Shown here: piece after piece, positions 24,307 to 27,600 of the stretch
Layout of the letters: each line of letters starts with the position of its first letter
Numbering within the stretch: position 1 is the first letter of the stretch
Translations under genes and position numbers: made by a program
Notes under the pieces: model-generated
What the model was told of the DNA's origin: nothing
What the model saw: the letters and a program-made list of their open reading frames with translations, nothing else
The model's database searches: none
Origin: Clostridiales bacterium UBA7001
Lineage (GTDB): Bacteria > Bacillota > Clostridia > TANB77 > CAG-508
Assembly: GCA_002449785.1 (NCBI GenBank)
Contig: DJXP01000067.1
Span: forward strand, 13,035-40,634
Direction of reading: 5' to 3'
DNA: 27,600 nucleotides

Positions 24307-24789
24307 ATGACAGATGAAAGTTATATTGCTTTAATATGTAATGGTGGATTTGATGTCATTCCTGATATTTCAATTGGCGAATTATTTGAAGCATATTTTG
24401 ACAATATAAATTATAATGTAATTAGAGAAGAAAATAGAGTATTTGTCGACTTTACTGGTGTAACATTATATGATAAAAAAGAAGAAAATATTTTAATTAG
24501 ATTTTTAATAAATCCGAATAATGAAGAATTTGCAATTGTTGAAGTAAGGATTGCAGGCGAAGTAATTGACGAAAGTGATGTTATTGAATTGCTTGATGAT
24601 ATTGAATTTGTTGGGAAAACAATTATAGAAGACCAAGAACCAGATAGTGAAAATGAAATTTATTTTGATTCTGATATGGAAGAAATTGAAGATGAATTAG
24701 AAAATGATTATGATGAGTATTATGACGAAGATGATGATGAAGATGATGATGAAGATGATTTTAATGATGATTATTATGATGAAGACTAG
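24307..24789 (+). CDS. Small acidic protein with Asp/Glu repeat tail
   Basis: A 160-aa protein. The first ~105 residues look folded (SYIALICNGGFDVIPDISIG, RVFVDFTGVTLYDKKEENIL, FAIVEVRIAGEVIDESDVIE). The remaining third is almost only Asp, Glu, Asn and Tyr. The last part is encoded by a tandem 12-bp repeat. I cannot name the family. An ATG at 24292 is in frame, but AGGAGA at 24295-24300 lies ahead of the ATG at 24307, so I use the latter. It follows the PF06541 gene by 15 nt and is probably co-transcribed with it. Confidence 0.75.
   Translation: MTDESYIALICNGGFDVIPDISIGELFEAYFDNINYNVIREENRVFVDFTGVTLYDKKEENILIRFLINPNNEEFAIVEVRIAGEVIDESDVIELLDDIEFVGKTIIEDQEPDSENEIYFDSDMEEIEDELENDYDEYYDEDDDEDDDEDDFNDDYYDED
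24727..24759 (+). repeat. Tandem 12-bp repeat encoding EDDD
   Basis: The unit GAAGATGATGAT occurs 2.75 times in a row inside the acidic tail of the preceding gene. It is a likely site of length variation between strains, always in multiples that keep the frame if whole units change. Confidence 0.8.
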
Positions 24790-24873
24790 TATTATATAAT
24801 AGATAAAAAATTATGTAAAACATTTCACAAAATCCTAGTATAAGTAATAATATATATAAAAGGAGGATGTGAA

Positions 24874-25029
24874 ATGTTTTTTTGTAAATTTAGAAAATTA
24901 ATCTCAGGAATATTAATAGGGTTTGGTATTGGGATTTTACTTGTTTTATTTCTTCCTCCAGTGGCCTGGATATGTATAATAGGATTAGGAATGCTGATAG
25001 GAGGCATTAAATTTTTACTTGGTAAATAG
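24874..25029 (+). CDS. Two-TM miniprotein (51 aa)
   Basis: A 51-aa protein with two hydrophobic helices: ISGILIGFGIGILLVLFL (~10-27), a PPVAW turn, then ICIIGLGMLIGGIKFLL (~33-49). A basic N-terminus (CKFRK) suggests membrane insertion with the ends inside. The ribosome binding site AGGAGG lies 7 nt before the ATG. The stop TAG runs into the GGAGG of the spoVM microgene, so the two are translated from one transcript. I have no name for it; small proteins of this build are frequent in Clostridia. Confidence 0.78.
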   Translation: MFFCKFRKLISGILIGFGIGILLVLFLPPVAWICIIGLGMLIGGIKFLLGK

Positions 25030-25038
25030 GAGGAGAGT

Positions 25039-25116
25039 ATGAAAATAGTTGTAAAAAAAGTTCCTAAATTTTTGAGAGGATTTGTAAAATTTATATTTGG
25101 AATAAAATCTACATAA
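25039..25116 (+). CDS. spoVM: SpoVM-like spore coat assembly peptide (25 aa)
   Basis: A 25-residue peptide, MKIVVKKVPKFLRGFVKFIF followed by GIKST. It aligns without gaps to Bacillus subtilis SpoVM (26 aa, MKFYTIKLPKFLGGIVRAML...), sharing Met1, Lys2, Lys7, Pro9, Lys10, Phe11, Leu12, Gly14, Val16 and Gly21. Pro9 is a key residue for SpoVM function. In known systems SpoVM is an amphipathic helix that lies in the forespore outer membrane, recognises its convex curvature and anchors the coat protein SpoIVA. Support here: GGAGG 5 nt before the ATG, and the neighbour rpmB in opposite orientation, as I recall for B. subtilis. Too short for ordinary gene calling. The homology is recalled from memory and was not searched. 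Confidence 0.82.
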   Translation: MKIVVKKVPKFLRGFVKFIFGIKST

Positions 25117-25132
25117 AAGATTTATTAATTAA

Positions 25133-25161
25133 AAAAAGTCACATGTTATATGTGACTTTTT
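25133..25161. terminator. Bidirectional terminator between spoVM and rpmB
   Basis: A 12-bp perfect stem (AAAAAGTCACAT, 25133-25144, with 25150-25161) and a 5-nt loop. T-runs exist on both strands, so it can end both the spoVM transcript and the convergent rpmB transcript. Confidence 0.9.
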
Positions 25162-25180
25162 AGTTTGTTATTATATTTAA

Positions 25181-25381
25181 TTAAACAGCTCTTTGAACTT
25201 TTCCTGAACGTAAACACTTTGAACATACACATACTCTTTGAACTTTTCCATCAACAACTGCTTTTACATGTCTTAAATTTGGTTTTACAGTTCTAGTTGT
25301 ACGTTTACTTATATGTGAACGTGTAATACTTAATTGTTTTCCAAAGCTAGTTTCTTTTCCACAATATGCACATTTTGCCAC
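25181..25381 (-). CDS. rpmB: Ribosomal protein bL28, zinc-binding form
   Basis: Large-subunit ribosomal protein, 66 aa. It opens MAKCAYCGKETSFGKQLS and contains RSHISKRTTRTVKPNLRHVK and CSKCLRSGKV. Cys4/Cys7 and Cys53/Cys56 form a C4 zinc site, so this is the zinc-dependent paralogue type. The frame is open further upstream, but the start is a GTG at 25381, set by GGAGGTG 7 nt before it, and gives the conserved N-terminus. The gene stands alone and is convergent with spoVM. Confidence 0.96.
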   Translation of the reverse strand: MAKCAYCGKETSFGKQLSITRSHISKRTTRTVKPNLRHVKAVVDGKVQRVCVCSKCLRSGKVQRAV

Positions 25382-25424
25382 TTTAAAGCACCTCCAATAC
25401 AATTTTATAAACTGACTATTTAAT

Positions 25425-25453
25425 AGTTTAACATAAAAGATAAAAAAAAACAA
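25425..25453 (-). promoter_or_regulatory. Promoter of rpmB
   Basis: On the minus strand: -35 TTGTTT (25448-25453), 17-bp spacer, -10 TAAACT (25425-25430) preceded by TATGT. It lies 44 bp before the GTG start of rpmB. Confidence 0.55.
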
Positions 25454-25502
25454 GTGATTTTTAAAAGTTTTTATCTAAATTTATAAAGTTTACATAAACA
25501 AA

Positions 25503-25531
25503 TTGACAATTTCAAAAAATATGATTATAAT
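25503..25531 (+). promoter_or_regulatory. Perfect consensus promoter
   Basis: TTGACA (25503-25508), exactly 17 bp, TATAAT (25526-25531), in the rpmB-divergent intergenic region and 41 bp before the ATG at 25573. It is the best match to a housekeeping sigma factor promoter in the window. Confidence 0.88.
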
Positions 25532-25572
25532 AATATATGTAGATTATCTTATTAAAAAGGAGAACAATAATA

Positions 25573-25935
25573 ATGTTACCAAAATTATGGAAAAAAGTTT
25601 TGTTTGCAATTTGTATAATAGCATGTTTGTTTAATATAGTATCTAAACTTGTAAATAGAAATTCATTAGAAGTTAATTTAAAAAGTGTAAATGATGGTAA
25701 TACTATTTGGGACGCATTAAAAAAAGATGAAGTTAACATTACATATACAACTACAACTGATACAATAGATGGAGTAAAAAACAGTACTTCAAATAATACA
25801 GAAAAAAATGAAATTAAATCTACTTCTACTAGAAGTATTAATAATACTTCTGATGCAGATGATGATTCTGAATATGATAATAATGATAGAGCTTATAGAT
25901 ATAATTCTTATACATTTTCTAATGATGAAGAATAG
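25573..25935 (+). CDS. Single-TM hypothetical protein (120 aa)
   Basis: A basic N-terminus (MLPKLWKK) and a single hydrophobic helix (VLFAICIIACLFNIVSKLV, ~9-27) form an uncleaved membrane anchor or a signal peptide; Cys14 and Cys18 lie inside the helix. The rest is Ser/Thr/Asn/Asp-rich and probably disordered outside the cell: TTTTDTIDGVKNSTSNNTEK, then an acidic DADDDSEYDNND and a Tyr-rich end. I do not recognise it. AAGGAGAA precedes the ATG and a perfect promoter drives it, so it may be expressed strongly. It is a single-gene unit. Confidence 0.7.
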   Translation: MLPKLWKKVLFAICIIACLFNIVSKLVNRNSLEVNLKSVNDGNTIWDALKKDEVNITYTTTTDTIDGVKNSTSNNTEKNEIKSTSTRSINNTSDADDDSEYDNNDRAYRYNSYTFSNDEE

Positions 25936-25958
25936 AATATAGAATAAATAAAAAACAC

Positions 25959-25987
25959 TTGCAATATTATATTTATTATGATATTAT
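25959..25987 (+). promoter_or_regulatory. Promoter of rpmE
   Basis: -35 TTGCAA (25959-25964), 17-bp spacer, -10 TATTAT (25982-25987), 40 bp before the rpmE start. Confidence 0.65.
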
Positions 25988-26027
25988 ATTATAGATTGTT
26001 TTATAAATGTAGAAAGAGGTGAATTAC

Positions 26028-26228
26028 ATGAATAAGGAAATACAGCCTAATTATGTAGCTTCAAAAATAATTTGTGCATGTGGAAATATTATTGAAACAA
26101 ATTCAACAAAACCAGAAATGAAAGTTGATGTATGTTCAAAATGTCATCCATATTGGACAGGAAGCTTAAAACAAAATACAACAGGTGGTAGAGCTGATAA
26201 ATTTAAAAAGAAATATGGTATTTCTTAG
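26028..26228 (+). CDS. rpmE: Ribosomal protein bL31, zinc-binding form
   Basis: Large-subunit ribosomal protein of 66 aa, MNKEIQPNYVASKIICACGN and CSKCHPYWTGSLKQNTTGGR. Cys16, Cys18, Cys36 and Cys39 form the zinc site of the type A (C+) form. The tail GGRADKFKKKYGIS is the normal ending. A GTG at 26019 is in frame, but the ribosome binding site AAAGAGGTG covers it, and the ATG at 26028 gives the standard N-terminus. Own promoter upstream and own terminator downstream. Confidence 0.96.
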   Translation: MNKEIQPNYVASKIICACGNIIETNSTKPEMKVDVCSKCHPYWTGSLKQNTTGGRADKFKKKYGIS

Positions 26229-26249
26229 TAAAAATATAATATTTATTGC

Positions 26250-26298
26250 GCAATAAAAAGGATATAATTTTTAAAAAATTTATATCTTTTTTTATTGC
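26250..26298 (+). terminator. Terminator of rpmE
   Basis: A long, slightly bulged stem pairs GCAATAAAAAGGATATAA (26250-26267) with the T-rich arm ending at 26298 (TTATATC, T-run, ATTGC). More T residues follow. It may work for both strands. Confidence 0.8.
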
Positions 26299-26385
26299 AT
26301 TTTTTAGAAAAAAAAAGACAAATAATGATTTTTATGTTATTATACATAAAAAGAGAGTATAATTTATGTTTTTAGGGGAGAAACA

Positions 26386-26925
26386 ATGTCAGTTAAAATA
26401 ATATATTTTGTACATGGTACAACATTTGATAATGAAAACCATATTTCTACAGGACAGAATCCAGGAGAACTAAGCAAGCTTGGTATAAAACAAAGTAAAG
26501 AATTAAGAAATAAAATAAACTTAAATGAAATAGATTTAGTAATTTGCTCAGATCTTAAAAGAGCTGTGGATTCAGCAAATTTAATATTTGAAAATGAAAA
26601 AATAATAATTCAAGATTCAAGAATTAGAGAATGTGATTATGGTTCTTTAAATGGGCATGATAGTTCTCTAGCTGTATATGAAGAGCATATAGACATATCA
26701 TTCCCAAATGGTGAATCAATGAAAGATGTTGAAAAAAGATTAAGAGAATTTTGTAGTTTTTTATTAGAAAACTATAATGGAAAAACTATAGCTGTAGTTG
26801 CTCATAAAGCACCACAACTTGCTTTAGATGTGATTACTAAAAATATATCATGGGATAAAGCAATAGAGCAAGATTGGAGAAAAACTAAAAGCTGGAAGCC
26901 AGGTTGGATATATGAGCTTAACTAA
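26386..26925 (+). CDS. Histidine phosphatase (phosphoglycerate mutase-like) family protein, atypical RHG motif
   Basis: A 179-aa protein of the branch-1 histidine phosphatase fold. His10 in YFVHGTTFDNENHISTG is the phospho-accepting histidine. CSDLKRAVDSANLIF (~54-68) matches the SSDLxRAxxTA block, RIRECDYGSLNG supplies acid Glu82, and VVAHKAP supplies His140. The usual RHG triad at the start is VHG here. The Arg that normally sits before the nucleophile is missing, and one residue seems to be deleted compared with VRHGTT-type relatives. This may alter or lower activity. Substrate unknown (phosphosugar, nucleotide or other small phosphate esters are possible). AGGGGAG precedes the ATG. Confidence 0.85.
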   Translation: MSVKIIYFVHGTTFDNENHISTGQNPGELSKLGIKQSKELRNKINLNEIDLVICSDLKRAVDSANLIFENEKIIIQDSRIRECDYGSLNGHDSSLAVYEEHIDISFPNGESMKDVEKRLREFCSFLLENYNGKTIAVVAHKAPQLALDVITKNISWDKAIEQDWRKTKSWKPGWIYELN

Positions 26926-27133
26926 TAAAATTAATTGGAAAGATGAAAGTGGAATTACAATTGATCAATTGGCAAATCAAGATGAAAGTAAATTAGAAAG
27001 AAAGATTAAGAAAGTAAATTATTATAATATGAATAAATATATTAAAAGTATTTCTGATAAAACGGATTTTGAAATTATGAATCCACCATTTAACTCTAAA
27101 ACGCATATTGATACTAGAGAAAATGATTTATAA
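26912..27133 (+). CDS. Small hypothetical ORF overlapping the phosphatase end (73 aa)
   Basis: Starts inside the last codons of the phosphatase (14-nt overlap) and ends 24 nt before the HAD gene. It is hydrophilic, with SKLERKIKKVNYYNMNKYIK in the middle and MNPPFNSKTHIDTRENDL at the end. No family is recognised and the ribosome binding site is weak. Position between two phosphatase genes and codon use like the neighbours make it plausible as a coupled small gene, but chance openness in this composition cannot be excluded. Confidence 0.45.
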   Translation: MSLTNKINWKDESGITIDQLANQDESKLERKIKKVNYYNMNKYIKSISDKTDFEIMNPPFNSKTHIDTRENDL

Positions 27134-27157
27134 AAATAATAAAGGATAATTTATAAA

Positions 27158-27600
27158 ATGATTAAAAGTATAAGAGAATATGAAACAATTAAAAATACAA
27201 AGGATAATGCAATTATTTTTGATTTAGATGGCACTTTATGGGACACAATAGATAGTTGTTTGAAATCAATTTCAGATGTAAAAAAAGAGCATAAAGAAAT
27301 AACAAAAGAAATAACCAAAGATGAAGTAATTAGTTCTATGGGATTGCCATTTGATGATATTGTTAAAATTTATTATGGGTATTTAAATAAAGATAAAGCC
27401 GTTCAATATGCAAAAGAGGCATTTGATAGAAATATTAAAAACTTAATGACAAATGGTGGCACTTTGTATGAGAATACAACTGATATAATAAAAGAATTAT
27501 CTGAAGATTATTCTTTATATATTGTTAGTAATTGTATTGAAGGATATATAGAATCATTTTTAGAAACAAGTAATTTAAAAAAATATTTCAAAGATTTTGA
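27158..27600 (+). CDS. HAD-superfamily hydrolase, partial at window end
   Basis: The first 147 codons of a haloacid dehalogenase-like phosphatase. Motif I is NAIIFDLDGTLWDT, with nucleophile Asp22 and acid/base Asp24. A helical cap region follows (~30-100), then motif II LYIVSN around 120-127. The pattern resembles phosphoglycolate phosphatase/beta-phosphoglucomutase-type members, but the substrate cannot be told. The ATG at 27158 is preceded by AAAGGATAA. The gene continues past the right edge. It sits just downstream of a histidine phosphatase, so the pair may act on related small phosphorylated compounds. Confidence 0.85.
   Translation, partial: MIKSIREYETIKNTKDNAIIFDLDGTLWDTIDSCLKSISDVKKEHKEITKEITKDEVISSMGLPFDDIVKIYYGYLNKDKAVQYAKEAFDRNIKNLMTNGGTLYENTTDIIKELSEDYSLYIVSNCIEGYIESFLETSNLKKYFKDF

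Noticed and set aside
1..27600. TGA reassigned to tryptophan or glycine (Mycoplasma-like or code 25)
   Set aside because: All genes read through in the standard code, Trp is TGG in every conserved position examined, and the apparent interruptions in the PBP and the 21.5 kb gene are frame changes, not in-frame TGA codons.

Overview
The window is a very AT-rich chromosomal segment, roughly three quarters A+T by eye. It has strong GGAGG-type ribosome binding sites, TTGACA/TATAAT-like promoters with 17 bp spacers, T-run terminators, a T-box riboswitch before a threonyl-tRNA synthetase and a spoVM microgene next to rpmB. This points to a low-GC Firmicute, most likely a gut-type Clostridia or sporulating Bacilli lineage known mainly from metagenomes. 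SpoVM implies that the lineage forms endospores or descends from spore formers. All 27 stop codons I could assign are TAA (20) or TAG (7). None is TGA, and I see no evidence that TGA is read as an amino acid.

Layout. 1-5.1 kb: a small hypothetical gene, exonuclease III and the two subunits of a heterodimeric ABC exporter, all on +. 5.1-5.5 kb: an anomalous GC-richer island with an unreported 58-aa gene on the minus strand. It has its own promoter, a hairpin abutting its ribosome binding site, and a terminator. It is divergent from the next operon across a perfect 22-bp inverted repeat. 5.5-9.4 kb: an operon of three unrecognised genes (652, 253 and 373 aa). 9.46-12.1 kb: a T-box(Thr) leader controlling a CYTH-domain protein and a ThrRS without a full TGS domain. 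12.1-14.5 kb: a BY-kinase/CpsD-like P-loop protein with a very long charged tail. 14.7-18.5 kb: a hypothetical protein, thymidylate kinase and a WG-repeat-like membrane protein. 18.5-19.2 kb: a DUF1540 protein (+) and smpB (-). 19.3-21.3 kb: a class A penicillin-binding protein broken by two frameshifts (-). 21.5-24.8 kb: a secreted or anchored protein whose start is separated from its body by a frameshift, a PF06541-type membrane protein and an acidic protein. 24.87-25.4 kb: a two-TM miniprotein, spoVM and, convergently, rpmB. 25.5-27.6 kb: a bitopic hypothetical protein, rpmE, a histidine phosphatase-like protein, a small hypothetical ORF and a HAD hydrolase cut by the window end.

Most of the window is housekeeping: translation (thrS, rpmB, rpmE, smpB), DNA and nucleotide metabolism (exoA, tmk) and cell wall (PBP). 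The parts that invite follow-up are the 5.13-9.44 kb block (foreign-looking microgene, symmetric operator and promoter array, three-gene unknown operon), the T-box control of a CYTH protein, the three frameshifts clustered at 20.0-21.5 kb that all fall at the tetramer ACGG, and the spoVM microgene. I see no rRNA, tRNA, CRISPR array, insertion sequence or prophage gene.
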